DNA of 64,000 nucleotides. Origin: Marthasterias glacialis (taxonomy: Eukaryota; Echinodermata; Asteroidea; Forcipulatida; Asteriidae). Position 1 is the stretch's first letter. Every line of letters starts with the position of its first letter. Where the stretch lies: assembly GCA_911728455.2 (NCBI GenBank), contig OU452225.1, positions 4,664,325-4,728,324 of the forward strand, written 5' to 3'. A program made the translations under genes and the position numbers. The notes under the pieces are model-generated. The model was given only the letters and a program-made list of their open reading frames with translations, had not been told where the DNA came from and searched no databases. Below, piece by piece: positions 51,401 through 55,866 of this stretch.

Positions 51401-53359
51401 CGTTTAGTTTATTGAGTGCACTTCATCCAGGATGGACGGGAGGGGGGGAGGTGTTGCCTGCTCTTATAATCAAACAAGAAGTTGTTGGGATTTTCAGAGG
51501 GGGTCATAGATTAAGTTAAAGGATATGAAATGTCAAAGCTCTATTTTGTGGAGAGGCTGGATTTGAGATTAAAATGTTAAAGGTCGGGTGGAAAGCCAAC
51601 AGGGGATGTACATGTAAATGTGCATCAGTTGTAATAACTAGATTATGAAGTGGATTAATTTAATTAGTGTCATAATAATAGTGGACGTTTACGTAATGCT
51701 GGTTTCCATCAGTTATGACGCTCATTGCGTTTGCTGATTCGAAACCTTTTCGTCAGGCTGGTGTTCCGTCCTTATATAGGACCAGATCCCTTGGGGATGT
51801 TGAGATGCCAAATGCCCAGCACACAACACTCATAATCAATTCAGATGAAATCAGTTTGTTTTCAGTGAGAACCAATCTTGTACAGTCTGTTGCTGATGGC
51901 TAGAGCACACTAGTAGAAACGTTGACAGTAACCAACGGACTCTTTCAGAGCCAACATCTCTACTCAAAGGATTTTTGTAAAAATGGTGTATTCAAAAGAA
52001 TACTTTGGGTGCGTTCGATTAGCTTCACTGAGTCGACCCAGGTCTGACCCCAGTGTGTTTGAGTAGGTTCGACACCATTGTTGTGGCTAACCTGGGTCAG
52101 CCCCACGTAATCTGCTTGTGGAGCAGGTTACTTGGGGTTGACCCAGGTGCATGATGTCACAAGGAAAAGCTTTCTCAGTGGCCGCCGTTTTTTTTTTTTT
52201 TATTCAGGGGGACACTTACAGGAAGTTTGACACACATTTTCACTCTAAAACAGCAACTGTAAGCATTAAGTATATTTTTTATTGGTAGATCTATGTATAC
52301 TTTTGTATTAGCTAGGGCTTGTAAAATGATTTAGCGTTGCAGTTTCACCGTGAGAATAGCTATTTTAAGATCTTTTTTGTGAAGCACATGGACTTTTGGA
52401 CGTAATGCACACAATGAAAGTAGTTCCGGTTGGCCATCCCAAGATGCATTGGTATGAATGCTAGTGGAAGTTGGCATTCAGTTAGCTGTTGGGGGCTCAC
52501 CCCGATGAGCACAACCAGGTCGACCCGGGCAAAGCTAATTGAACGCAGCCTTTATAAACATTAAACCACAAAGGAAACTGACTGGGTGAATTTTAATCCA
52601 ATTTTAGGGTGAACAAAGAACATTGATTGAAGCAGGATTTCAACCAGAGACCCCCAGTCTAACGAACCAGCATTCTACCAACTGAGCTATCCAGCCCAAA
52701 TGTATTTGGTCTCCCTATTTTGTCAATATTTTTTTTGAGGGTGCCACTCGAAAGCCATTCAACCTGGAACTGCAGTGTAGCCAGGGATCACACCCCATGT
52801 ATACGATACACCATAGAGCTAGAACACATGTAGCTCTATGGATGTACAAATGTAGCCTGAGAAGCGGCAAGCGGCAGGACAGGGTTTACCTCCAAGCAAA
52901 GATACCTGTACTGACAAAATAGGGAGACCACCAACATTAGGGCTAGATAGCTCAGTTGGTAGAGCGACGGTACCTTAAACCGAGGGTCACTGGTTCAAAC
53001 CCCGCCCCAGTAAACTTTTCTATGTTCACCCCAAAAGAAAACTTAAAATTTTGTACTTGTTCTGATACAAATTGCATTGACCAAGGCCAAGTTTATATTC
53101 CTACACCTCCTGACAAATTGAATTGAATGGGAAAAATGGTTGTGCCTTTGGCTTGTGTGTTTTAGCAGAAGATTGGTATTAATGTGATGATTCCGTAAGG
53201 AGAAACACCATCCTTTAGTTGGGATACGCTCATGTACATCCCATGCCTATTTTCCCGTTGGCAGGCCATCACCGTGTCATCAAGAATATGACAAGTGGCA
53301 TTCTTCGTCTCACACAGGAAGCCAATAGTTCAGAATCAACTCAGGGTCTGCTGTCCTGA
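18408..53359 (+). CDS. Multi-thioredoxin-domain ER/secretory protein, 19 exons, 921 aa
   Basis: Spliced CDS, reconstructed by hand: 18408-18468, 19745-19909, 21569-21687, 22039-22164, 23673-23807, 25541-25667, 26789-27088, 28919-29002, 29395-29546, 31266-31448, 32784-33021, 36576-36757, 37806-37898, 38054-38275, 38892-39010, 40225-40359, 42540-42648, 43965-44085, 53265-53359. All introns are GT..AG, phases agree throughout, and the total is 922 codons including TGA. Residues 1-20 form a signal peptide, so the product enters the ER. About six thioredoxin-like folds follow. Folds 1-4 keep a cis-proline (P127, P236, P359, P589); only fold 4 has CXXC (C543-S-N-C546). Fold 3 has PWGRDT where PWCxxC would be. 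N-glycosylation sequons occur at N36, N441, N572, N898 and N911. The C-terminus ends QGLLS, with no KDEL. A role as oxidoreductase or folding factor is inferred. It is reminiscent of PDI-like multi-domain proteins such as TXNDC16, but recall-level comparison with TXNDC11 and TXNDC16 was not convincing. The exon structure is secure; the family name is not. Confidence 0.82.
18809..19000. mobile_element. CAGGCCTG-ended MITE (intron 1)
   Basis: Family with CCTGATTGCTTCGTTCTTGA at one end and TTCGTGAAGCAGGCCTG at the other, and an internal AAGGGCACCAAGGCAA block. Relatives: 20863-21049, 46652-46778, 58814-58894 and 58945-59116. Confidence 0.75.
19256..19711. mobile_element. MITE with TTAAAGGCCTTTCACACT ends
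   Basis: The left TTAAAGGCCTTTCACACT and the inverted right TAGTGCGAAAAGGCGGTAA form imperfect terminal repeats. It ends only 33 bp before exon 2. Confidence 0.65.
19745..19909 (+). CDS. Exon 2: start of thioredoxin-like fold 1
   Basis: Residues 21-75. The acceptor is TTTGATATCTACAG and the donor G|GTAAAC, phase 1 to phase 1. A linker carries the sequon NHT (N36). It is followed by HPVCVVFRGQG, which occupies the place of the usual beta-strand plus WCxxC but has no CXXC. A MITE ends about 33 bp upstream and another begins about 35 bp downstream, so the exon is tightly hemmed in by repeats. Confidence 0.85.
19944..20183. mobile_element. MITE with perfect 17-bp ends ACAATAGACCGATCCAT
   Basis: The left end and its exact inverse ATGGATCGGTCTATTGT at the right end bound 240 bp. 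It lies 35 bp after the exon 2 donor. Confidence 0.85.
20863..21049. mobile_element. CAGGCCTG-ended MITE (intron 2)
   Basis: Begins CAGGCCTGATTGCTTCATTC, ends at TCAGGCCTG, and abuts the next MITE at 21059. Same family as 18809-19000. Confidence 0.75.
21059..21236. mobile_element. CAGGCCTTGATCTTAA MITE, copy 1
   Basis: The ends CAGGCCTTGATCTTAA and TTAAGATCGAGGCCTG are inverted. Inside is a pair of TTGGCCAGCATGCCCTT units. Copies at 31964-32142 and 63895-64000 are nearly identical, suggesting recent spread. Confidence 0.85.
21569..21687 (+). CDS. Exon 3: fold 1 continued
   Basis: Residues 76-115. The acceptor is CATTCATGCAG and the donor AAG|GTATGT, phase 1 to 0. The start GSASRLETQLQGLWK fits the helix after a degenerate active site: GSAS stands where CXXC is expected. 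Confidence 0.85.
22039..22164 (+). CDS. Exon 4: cis-proline end of fold 1
   Basis: 42 codons, residues 116-157. The acceptor is TTGTCCGTTTCATAG and the donor a perfect GTAAGT. It contains TLPCLQC (P127 as probable cis-proline) and then ATYNGPGKPRDLHQWFLKL, the typical last strand and helix of a thioredoxin fold. The CLQC pair lies after the cis-proline, so it is not the canonical redox motif. Confidence 0.85.
22252..22475 (+). repeat. SINE family 1, body fragment
   Basis: Carries GTGTTGTGTAATGCACGTAA, AAGAGAAGGGGTTCGCCCCG and GTGTTCCTGGTT, as in the full copy at 43213-43610, but lacks the tRNA-like head. The start, TATACTGCCCAAAACGT, resembles the Penelope repeat end. Confidence 0.7.
22852..23290 (-). 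repeat. Inverted duplicate of exon 7 start plus upstream intron
   Basis: The reverse complement of 22852-22948 matches the first 102 nt of exon 7 at about 90% or better, including the acceptor TATTTTCAG, with a 5-bp deletion that breaks the frame. The match continues through the intron 6 sequence and a SINE head to about 23290. It lies in intron 4, antisense to the gene. Confidence 0.88.
23168..23300 (+). repeat. SINE family 1 head (tRNA Leu/Ser-like)
   Basis: TGGCCGAGCGGTTTA (A box) and GTTCGAATCC (B box) at normal spacing, then GACACTTTTGTCCTTGAGCA. Part of the inverted duplication with 26450-26580. Confidence 0.8.
23673..23807 (+). CDS. Exon 5: fold 2, first half
   Basis: 45 codons, residues 158-202. 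The acceptor is GTACGTTTTCAG and the donor CAG|GTAAAT. It carries the helix-strand segment DVELVLIALVDTQSHYDVE, a degenerate thioredoxin core with no cysteines. The exon lies between the two arms of the inverted duplication at 22852-23290 and 26450-26890. Confidence 0.85.
23880..24520 (+). mobile_element. About 640-bp non-coding repeat, copy 1
   Basis: Blocks GGACCACCGAAAGGTCACTC, GGCTTCCACCATTCTTCATT and TTGTTCTCTTGGCATTGTCA recur at 35340-36050 (inverted), 31600-31920 (inverted, partial) and 50300-50700 (direct, partial). No coding capacity is evident. Confidence 0.7.
24722..25195 (+). mobile_element. 3' end of a LINE (CR1/L2-like) with reverse-transcriptase C-terminus
   Basis: The frame reads WRDRSFTVAAPRL, a TGA (usually W), then NALPDHVKSCQTVDSFKHSL and KTHLMSNAF, the usual C-terminal tail of non-LTR reverse transcriptases. 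The element ends in CTGCGCCTTGAGCACCTT and a (TTA)n tail. Confidence 0.65.
25302..25416. mobile_element. Short palindromic MITE, CCAATTTCATGGCTCTGC ends
   Basis: About 35-bp nearly perfect inverted ends (CCAATTTCATGGCTCTGCTT / AAGCAGAGCCATGAAATTGG) around about 45 bp, in intron 5. Confidence 0.85.
25541..25667 (+). CDS. Exon 6: fold 2, cis-proline half
   Basis: Residues 203-244. The acceptor is TATATTGTTTAG and the donor AAG|GGTATG read as AAGG|GTATGT, phase 0 to 1. MKDYKVAKLPAFIVR is a clear thioredoxin helix-3/cis-Pro/strand-4 signature, with P236 as cis-proline. Like exon 5 it lies inside the loop of the inverted duplication. Confidence 0.87.
25714..25830 (+). repeat. Penelope-type repeat end with histone-like stem-loop
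   Basis: GTATACTGTTTGAAACGTCGAG and GGCTCTTTTCAGAGCC (25749-25764), then ACATGGTTGTTGTACCCGC. Only the 3' half of the hammerhead-like motif is kept. It starts just after exon 6. Confidence 0.7.
26450..26890 (+). repeat. Inverted-duplication partner arm, overlapping the exon 7 acceptor
   Basis: Pairs with 22852-23290. It includes an inverted SINE head (26470-26580), a repeat block around ATTATCGTGATGATGACGTC, the end of intron 6, and exon 7 to 26890. Confidence 0.88.
26789..27088 (+). CDS. Exon 7: end of fold 2 and core of fold 3 (degenerate active site)
   Basis: The largest exon, residues 245-344. The acceptor is TTGATATTTTCAG and the donor G|GTACTT. SPTLVCFHAPWGRDTRSYL (residues 296-314) aligns with the VxFYAPWCxxC motif of PDI domains, but both cysteines are absent (G307-R-D-T310). 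That argues for a structural or binding fold rather than a redox-active one. The first 102 nt are also present, inverted, at 22852-22948. Confidence 0.88.
27100..27455 (-). repeat. SINE family 1, nearly full length, interrupted
   Basis: On the minus strand: tRNA-like head at 27455-27385, body, and tail with GCGCCTTGAGTACCTAATTG and TATAAGACTCCAGTATTATT. A fold-back element (27250-27378) is inserted in it. Confidence 0.75.
27250..27378. mobile_element. Fold-back MITE inserted in a SINE
   Basis: GGTGGATTTCACAAAACTAG at the left pairs with TTTGTAAAATCCACACC at the right. The inside is a series of GGACTAGTCCTAACTT-like inverted pieces. Confidence 0.75.
27460..28900. other. Intron 7 sequence without supported features
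   Basis: No coding or RNA feature was recognised. TGTGCCTTGAGCACCTCTCA near 28768 is a decayed LINE/SINE tail. Repeated short ACTAGTC and CGACTAG words occur at 27700-28080. Confidence 0.4.
28919..29002 (+). CDS. Exon 8: fold 3, cis-proline strand
   Basis: Residues 345-372. The acceptor is TTTTTTTTGTATGTATAG and the donor AAAG|GTTAGG. ATYAKSVPFSVLFWWKE fits the helix-3/cis-Pro (P359)/strand-4 unit of a thioredoxin fold. Confidence 0.83.
29395..29546 (+). CDS. Exon 9: end of fold 3 and linker
   Basis: Residues 373-423. The acceptor is TTCGATTTATTTCAG and the donor TTG|GTAAGT. It reads TPWAVATFLEQND, a plausible closing helix, and then a polar linker. Retroelement-like inverted repeats begin about 20 bp after the donor. 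Confidence 0.83.
29759..30651. mobile_element. MITE with TACCGTAATTTTCGGC ends and CCATAAGCCGC motifs
   Basis: The left TACCGTAATTTTCGGC and the inverted right GCCGAAAATTACGGTA are near perfect. GGCCCATAAGCCGC-type words repeat near both ends. Confidence 0.8.
30721..30764 (-). ncRNA. Hammerhead-ribozyme-like motif B
   Basis: On the minus strand: stem I GTCTC/GAGAC (5 bp, perfect), CTGATGA, one spacer T, stem II GACTAG/CTAGTC with loop AGCAGG, GAAA, palindrome ACGT, then T at the cleavage position. Stem II differs in sequence from motif A but keeps pairing, which is covariation. Confidence 0.5.
31004..31111. mobile_element. Short palindromic MITE, GAGACTTTTGAGACGTTAG family
   Basis: About 108 bp with inverted ends as in 2022-2293 but almost no insert. 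It lies about 155 bp before exon 10. Confidence 0.8.
31266..31448 (+). CDS. Exon 10: inter-domain linker
   Basis: 61 codons, residues 424-484. The acceptor is GTTCTTCTCATTTCAG and the donor AAG|GTATCT. The segment is Ser/Thr/Asn-rich with sequons (N441-S-T and an NTS near its end) and two cysteines. It is probably an exposed lumenal linker between the degenerate folds 1-3 and fold 4. Confidence 0.8.
31600..31920 (-). mobile_element. Partial copy of the 23880-24520 repeat
   Basis: Inverted. Contains the GAGGCTGCCACCATTATTTAT-like and CCAGACCTTTGTCCTTTTGT-like blocks (minus strand) and the CGCTCCGTAATGGAATGTCC block. Confidence 0.6.
31964..32142. mobile_element. CAGGCCTTGATCTTAA MITE, copy 2
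   Basis: About 95% identical by eye to 21059-21236, with the same orientation and ends. In intron 10. Confidence 0.85.
32784..33021 (+). CDS. Exon 11: redox-active thioredoxin fold with CSNC motif
   Basis: Residues 485-563. The acceptor is ATTGTTTTGATTAG and the donor G|GTAGGT. TTLVVFIQNDCSNCRRKMG has the canonical layout: strand, acidic turn, C543-S-N-C546, then a basic helix. This is the only CXXC at the active-site position in the protein. A dithiol/disulfide exchange activity is inferred from it. Confidence 0.88.
33055..35302. mobile_element. 2.2 kb inverted-repeat element in intron 11
   Basis: Ends TAGGTGTTCGG and CCGAACACCTA. Two direct copies of a 200-bp internal block (33225-33430 and 34850-35045; AACTCCTGAAGTxCACAATGG, GGTTCAAACCGGAAG) lie inside, with several TGACGTCAT sites. 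No transposase was recognised, so the boundaries are tentative. Confidence 0.45.
35340..36050 (-). mobile_element. About 700-bp non-coding repeat, copy 2 (inverted)
   Basis: Reverse-complement relative of 23880-24520. On the minus strand it runs from CGTTAGCCACGTAAAGAGGC through GGAAGGTGTTTG-free spacer to CAGTTCCGCCACAG. Confidence 0.6.
36335..36475 (-). repeat. SINE family 2, copy 2 (truncated head)
   Basis: B box GGTTCGAATCCCACCC and the shared body; the A-box end is missing after TCTGCTCTAAAA. It ends 100 bp before exon 12. Confidence 0.7.
36576..36757 (+). CDS. Exon 12: fold 4, cis-proline half
   Basis: Residues 564-624. The acceptor is CATATTGATCACCAG and the donor GAG|GTAAGG. MYIMNCTSDPTTC is followed by LRVIGFPTLIAFRGYGE, a textbook strand-3, helix-3 and cis-Pro (P589) strand-4 sequence. 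The last part, MDYHGVLE, begins the closing helix. The intron before it (33022-36575) holds a 2.2 kb inverted-repeat element. Confidence 0.9.
37806..37898 (+). CDS. Exon 13: end of fold 4 and linker
   Basis: 31 codons, residues 625-655. The acceptor is CTTTTATTTTCATTCAG and the donor CAG|GTAACT. EKLIMEWFSEI closes the fold-4 helix; SVPAVTRLSNRDTF leads to the next fold. Phase 0 on both sides. Confidence 0.83.
38054..38275 (+). CDS. Exon 14: thioredoxin-like fold 5
   Basis: 74 codons, residues 656-729. The acceptor is TTTGTTCTTCTTAG and the donor CAG|GTAACA. DDVVLLATMYPLSLAGKYLP looks like a strand plus active-site helix without cysteines. LECYQVACERLYGRANCLAVLTD follows. The assignment to the thioredoxin superfamily is weaker than for folds 3 and 4. 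Confidence 0.83.
38892..39010 (+). CDS. Exon 15: fold 5 continued
   Basis: Residues 730-768 plus two bases. The acceptor is CTTTTTTTTTCAG and the donor CATAG|GTCAGT. GIKSVVFSLGRNLMTTL resembles a late thioredoxin strand pair. Phase 0 to 2. Confidence 0.82.
40225..40359 (+). CDS. Exon 16: linker with duplicated 3' end
   Basis: Residues 769-813. The acceptor is CACTTTCTCTATGTAG and the donor AGTGG|GTGAGT at 40360. It contains the cysteine pair of QRCEDDPASCTDL. The last roughly 100 nt and the donor are repeated in the following intron, four times with an intact GTGAGT and once degenerate (see the 40258-41150 array). Confidence 0.82.
40258..41150 (+). repeat. Tandem array of exon 16's 3' end with its splice donor
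   Basis: A unit of about 128 bp containing GATCTCAT, GGACCATGG, CACATCTCACATTGACTGGG and CATACCCATAGTGG|GTGAGT occurs first as the end of exon 16. Copies follow with donors at 40629, 40758, 40887, 41015 and a degenerate one at 41138. A SINE tail (40370-40555) interrupts after the first unit. Confidence 0.9.
40375..40555 (+). repeat. SINE family 1, 3' part
   Basis: Contains AGCGCCTTGAGTACCTAATT and GCTATATAAGACTCCTG, then (TTA)n. It is inserted inside the exon-derived tandem array. Confidence 0.75.
41470..41540 (+). repeat. tRNA-like head feeding a minisatellite
   Basis: GGTTGGCTTAGCGG resembles an A box, and GGTTCGAATCC at 41520 is a perfect B box. The sequence after the B box is the first unit of the 24-bp array. 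Confidence 0.55.
41520..41807 (+). repeat. 24-bp minisatellite, 12 units, built on a tRNA B box
   Basis: Each unit is GGTTYRAATCCTGCTTCGGA plus CCCT, at exact 24-bp spacing. Several units keep GGTTCGAATCC or GGTTCAAATCC. Being a multiple of three it is open in several frames; those ORFs are not genes. Confidence 0.92.
42540..42648 (+). CDS. Exon 17: start of thioredoxin-like fold 6
   Basis: Residues 814-850. The acceptor is TTGTTTTTACCCCAG and the donor GAA|GTAAGT. EHDLPVLIALASKGHLMDG is a strand-turn-helix as in inactive PDI b-type domains, with no cysteine. Confidence 0.84.
42916..43210. repeat. Repeat block linked to SINE family 1
   Basis: ACTACACTGTATAACACACAG with ATTATCGTGATGATGACGTC also occurs at 23073-23150 and inverted at 26590-26690. 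The following part (43050-43200) is the inverse of 23265-23460. Confidence 0.7.
43213..43610 (+). repeat. SINE family 1, nearly full length
   Basis: Head TGTTGTGGCCGAGCGGATAA with B box GGTTCGAATCC, a body with CGGGTGGGACGTAAAGCCGT and GTGTTGTGTAATGCACG, and an (ATT)n tail. About 400 bp. A head-only inverted copy follows at 43620-43730. Confidence 0.82.
43620..43730 (-). repeat. SINE family 1, head only
   Basis: On the minus strand: the head region up to GATTCGAACCCC (inverse B box) and TTAAGTGTCTTGCTCAAGGA. It lies tail to tail with the preceding copy. Confidence 0.7.
43965..44085 (+). CDS. Exon 18: fold 6, middle
   Basis: Residues 851-890. The acceptor is GACTCCATGTTTTTAG and the donor CTCG|GTAAGC. 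SAAYELYNKMVFVSINTDEF is the helix-2/strand-3 unit. Phase 0 to 1. The next exon is 9.2 kb away. Confidence 0.86.
44735..44990. mobile_element. Head-to-head pair of Penelope-type repeat ends
   Basis: Inverted copies meet near 44840. Each has the CTCGACGTTT/AAACGTCGAG block and a GGCTCTTTTCAGAGCC-type stem-loop (44905-44920 perfect; 44792-44807 minus with one mismatch). CTGAAGA and GAAACGTC flank a shortened stem II at 44869-44893. Confidence 0.7.
45240..45365 (-). repeat. Penelope-type repeat end, minus strand
   Basis: On the minus strand: TGAAGACGAGCAGAGCATAC, GTGTCGAGACCACAC, a perfect GGCTCTTTTCAGAGCC (45296-45311), and then TACATGGTTGTACCCGCAGG. Confidence 0.7.
46304..46392 (+). repeat. 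Two tandem 46-bp units
   Basis: TGCAGxGGATGGCCTCGCCAC with ATCTTATCCCATCAATTGCA repeated twice. An (AAAT)n/(AAT)n tract follows at 46443-46565. Confidence 0.8.
46652..46778 (-). mobile_element. CAGGCCTG-family MITE fragment
   Basis: Inverted relative of 18809-19000 (TTGTCATTGCCTTAGTGCCC ... ACGAAGCAATCTGGCCTG). Confidence 0.65.
46800..48440. other. Intron 18 sequence without supported features
   Basis: C run near 47050, G-rich run near 47593-47610, otherwise unique-looking sequence. No exon with both splice sites was recognised in the phase needed by exon 18. Confidence 0.4.
48455..48602. mobile_element. MITE of the TTTCACAAAGC family
   Basis: GATTTCACAAAGCACTAAGA at the left; the right end TCTTAGTGAAATCAACC is its inverse. 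Another left end begins at 48607. Confidence 0.7.
49143..49353. mobile_element. MITE with about 31-bp ends TAAAGGGGC..CATGATTATAGCAG
   Basis: ACGTCATGATTATAGCAG at the left and CTGCTATAATCATGACGT at the right are exact inverses, and AAAGGGGC/GCCCCTTT extend them to the tips. 211 bp. Confidence 0.87.
50300..50700 (+). mobile_element. Partial copy of the 23880-24520 repeat
   Basis: Direct orientation: CAGACCTTTGTCCTTTTGTT, GAGGCTTCCACCATTGTTCA, GAATTTGACATTTTCTC. Confidence 0.7.
50831..51228. mobile_element. MITE with CTTAAAGGCA / TGCCTTTAAG ends
   Basis: About 400 bp with 10-bp perfect tips and a palindromic centre (TTCTGAGAAGCCTTACGGCC, ACGCTTCTCAGA). The decayed copy at 61650-61925 shares TATATAATTGTAGATATAT. 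Confidence 0.78.
52007..52550. mobile_element. MITE with GGTGCGTTCGATTAGCTTC ends
   Basis: The right end AAAGCTAATTGAACGCAGCC is the imperfect inverse. GTCGACCCAGGTC / GACCTGGTTG extend the match, and AGGTCGACCC sites recur inside. 540 bp, in the last intron. Confidence 0.78.
52600..53020. repeat. Fold-back pair of tRNA-like sequences
   Basis: A tRNA-like unit on the minus strand (about 52625-52700: TGGATAGCTCAGTTGGTAGA) and one on the plus strand (52940-53012: TAGATAGCTCAGTTGGTAGA, B box GGTTCAAACCC) face each other. GGTCTCCCTATTTTGTCA (52710) and its inverse (52912) extend the arms. Acceptor stems do not close well, so these are tRNA-derived repeats rather than tRNA genes. The pair ends 250 bp before exon 19. 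Confidence 0.75.
53265..53359 (+). CDS. Exon 19: last coding exon with stop
   Basis: Residues 891-921 and TGA at 53357-53359. The acceptor is TATTTTCCCGTTGGCAG, and the phase fits exon 18 (G|GC gives Gly). HHRVIKNMTSGILRL matches the strand-4/strand-5 hairpin expected after exon 18, which supports the splice across 9.2 kb. No good donor lies before the stop. The fold lacks its final helix, so an alternative ending is possible (see 58405-58499). Confidence 0.7.
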
Positions 53360-53817
53360 AGACCCTTGCTGCCTAAAGTGGCTTCTGTCTTGTTACTTCC
53401 CTAGCAACCCCCCCCCCCCCCCGAACCTCTTTCCCAACTTCAACCCATCCAGACGTGGAAATGAACTTTAAAAATGGTTTCACGTCAGGAGAGCTTTTTT
53501 TATGGACCATGTTTGCGGTTGATCTGCTTGTGTAAAGTGTTTATGCTCCCAATTTCCTCAATTTAGTTGTGGAGGGGTCGTGACTTGGCATATATGCCCA
53601 ACAGCCATATCCCCGGCTGGGGTTTTTTCTTGCAGCAGTTACATCTGAGACTGTAAACATGACTTTGCATTACATAGTCTGCACATGTACGTGTACGCTG
53701 CATCACGTTTTGTAGGTTAGGTTGCAGCATTTTATTTTATTTTTTTTTTTCTCCTTTTTTTACTCACTATTTTCGACTATGTTGTACCCTACTGCTTGGT
53801 TTCCTTTAGTTTGGAAA

Positions 53818-54225
53818 AATAATAATAAGACTAGAGTCTTATATAGCGCACGTATCTACCAGCAATTAGGTACTCAATGTGCTTAATTATTGTCATTTTT
53901 TGCAACAGGTTTTTGAAGTTTTTGAATTATGAGACCCATTTATGTAGTACCTTATAAGGGTTTACAAGGTGCTGTGGCGCATTCAGCAGCCACTGCCAGG
54001 AACACGGGCAAACCCCTTCTCTTAGCGATAAGTGTAACTGGGTCCTTTTACGTGCGTTACACAACACACGGGACCTACAGCTTTACGTCCCATCTGAAGG
54101 ACGAAGCAATAATGGTTAAGTGTCTTGCTTTGAAGGACACAAGTGTCAAGACCGGGACTCAAACCCACACTCTGGTGATCAGAAACATCAGAGCTTGAAT
54201 CCGTTGCACTAGACCGCTCGAGACA
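53818..54225 (-). repeat. SINE family 1, full length
   Basis: On the minus strand from the tRNA-like head at 54225 through the CGTAAAGC and GTGTTGTGTAACGCACGTAA blocks to the tail TACCTAATTGCTGGTAGATA, TATAAGACTCTAG and (TTATTA). About 408 bp. This copy shows how head, body and tail fit together. Confidence 0.85.
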
Positions 54226-54269
54226 GGCATAAAATGTAAAATTCATACCCATTTTACTCTGACAATAAC

Positions 54270-54275
54270 AATAAA
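54270..54275 (+). terminator. Candidate poly(A) signal AATAAA
   Basis: First AATAAA I noticed after the exon 19 stop, in an A/T-rich stretch just beyond a SINE. It implies a 3' UTR of about 0.9 kb that includes most of that SINE. Weak evidence. Confidence 0.2.
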
Positions 54276-54567
54276 TAATAACAATGTAAATTTGTTTAGC
54301 GCCGGTTTTTCGTCAGCTAAATAATGCTCAGGGCGTTTAGCAAATATAACAAAATAAGTTCATTATTACAGTTCAAAAGCATCCTTGAACAAGAATGTTT
54401 TTTAAGTTCTTCTTGAAACTTGGCAAAAAAATGGCGTATGCCGTGTGAGACCATCCTAGTGTTCTGCTTACTTGTGTGTACGTTTCTTGACAATCCTTAA
54501 GAACTTTGCACTTCGTATTTTGTAGTTGTGAGTTCAATCCTAATCTTAGTATCCATCAATTTGCACA

Positions 54568-54723
54568 CTGCAAAAACTGGGGGTGTTTAATTGATTCTAT
54601 ATGTGACAACACCGACATGGTGTTAGTTATCTCCATTGCTTTATCGTTGGTAAAATTAACACCATGTCGGTGTTGTCACTCATAGATACCATGAGAATCA
54701 ATTTAACACCCCAGTTTTTGCAG
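54568..54723. mobile_element. Palindromic MITE, CTGCAAAAACTGGGG ends
   Basis: CTGCAAAAACTGGGGGTGTT and the inverse AACACCCCAGTTTTTGCAG at the ends, with ACAACACCGACATGGTGT and its inverse inside. It can fold almost completely. Older copy at 11903-12072. Confidence 0.9.
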
Positions 54724-55249
54724 AAAAAGGGGTCCTATTTCCCCTAGCCTTCGGCCTCGGGAATTAGGACCCTCTTCTGGTCACTAACAGTCCCTCGGGA
54801 TGCATAGACGTGCACTAGTGACCTCGTTGCCAGTCCATATGTGTATAATATTGCACGGCCCATATCACACCCTTCAGCTCGGTCCTGTATCACGCGGCCA
54901 CAACCCTGCCGGTTTCAAACGTCCGTTTAAGACCTCGTCGCCACTCTTTTATTCCCTCAATAAAAAACGAACTATTTTTATGTAGAGACCCCATAAACAG
55001 AAATACAATTCGTTTACCTCTGCATTTGTTAGCGATGAAGCTTTTGTAGTCCCACTTTGATGGAGAAACTTTTTGTTTGTTTGTATAAAACAAATGGCAT
55101 CATACATGTAATTTGTTGTCTATTGTTGGATCCTCATGTCCATTATAATAAATAGAGAATACTAACATAATAATAACAGAACAAGTAGATTTATTGAGCG
55201 CATCAGCCTGTACCAAAGCAACAATGTAAATTACTAAAACGTCATGAAG

Positions 55250-55425
55250 CTAAAGTGTTAATATACAGAAATGGAGCTGTAGAAAGTGAACCTTGAGTAA
55301 TTTCGTCTGTAAAACACTCAGCAGCCCTGTAAGAGCCTCAGCTGTTGCTCTTGGCTTGGTTGAGGCGCCATCAAAATCATTAGATGCACCCCCAAATGTT
55401 ATAACCAATGCTTTTTCCTGTAAAA
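55250..55425 (-). CDS. Weak candidate terminal exon, minus strand
   Basis: On the minus strand, after an acceptor-like TTATTTTTACAG, the frame reads EKALVITFGGASNDFDGAST and PRATAEALTGLLSVLQTKLL before a stop. The composition looks coding, but no partner exon or family was recognised. Confidence 0.2.
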
Positions 55426-55509
55426 ATAATGTCATCTAGACTGATGAAGTTTTCTCTAAAACTAAACAATATTAATTATCGCACACAAGCGCGAGTGAAA
55501 TATGGAAAA

Positions 55510-55866
55510 AGATAGGATTGGTATTCATCAAAACTTGTTTGTATATTATTATTAGTATCAGTCTGAAAACTTACTGATTATGAAATTCGTACCAGTACCA
55601 ATCTTCCATAGACATATTTTCTGTCTGAAATACTGTCAAAGTCGTGAAAGTAGAATTTGAAGACCCTGATTTTAATTTGGTTGTAACAATCAAAAGTAGG
55701 GACAATGTGTGTTTACATGCTAAAAAGTGTGCACGGTTTTTCACTATTTTCTGGCTTAATCCGTCATCCGAGTCCGGATTATGCCCAAATGTTCACAGGT
55801 TTGTTTTTTCATATATTGTATCACACAAAGTAACAAGACTGCACTTTCAACTTTACCTATCCTATA
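55510..55866. mobile_element. MITE with GATAGGATTGGTATTCATC end
   Basis: Left GATAGGATTGGTA and right TTTACCTATCCTAT are loosely inverted. Diverged relatives share the TTTGGTTGTAACA and CACAAAGTAA blocks at 31130-31265 and 48850-49000. Confidence 0.5.

Noticed and set aside
52940..53012. Functional tRNA gene
   Set aside because: A and B boxes are good, but the acceptor stem does not pair beyond about three bases and the sequence is part of an inverted repeat.
18408..53359. Naming the gene TXNDC11 or TXNDC16
   Set aside because: The domain layout is similar in spirit, but remembered human sequences do not align convincingly, and TXNDC11's membrane segment and C-terminal coiled coil are absent.
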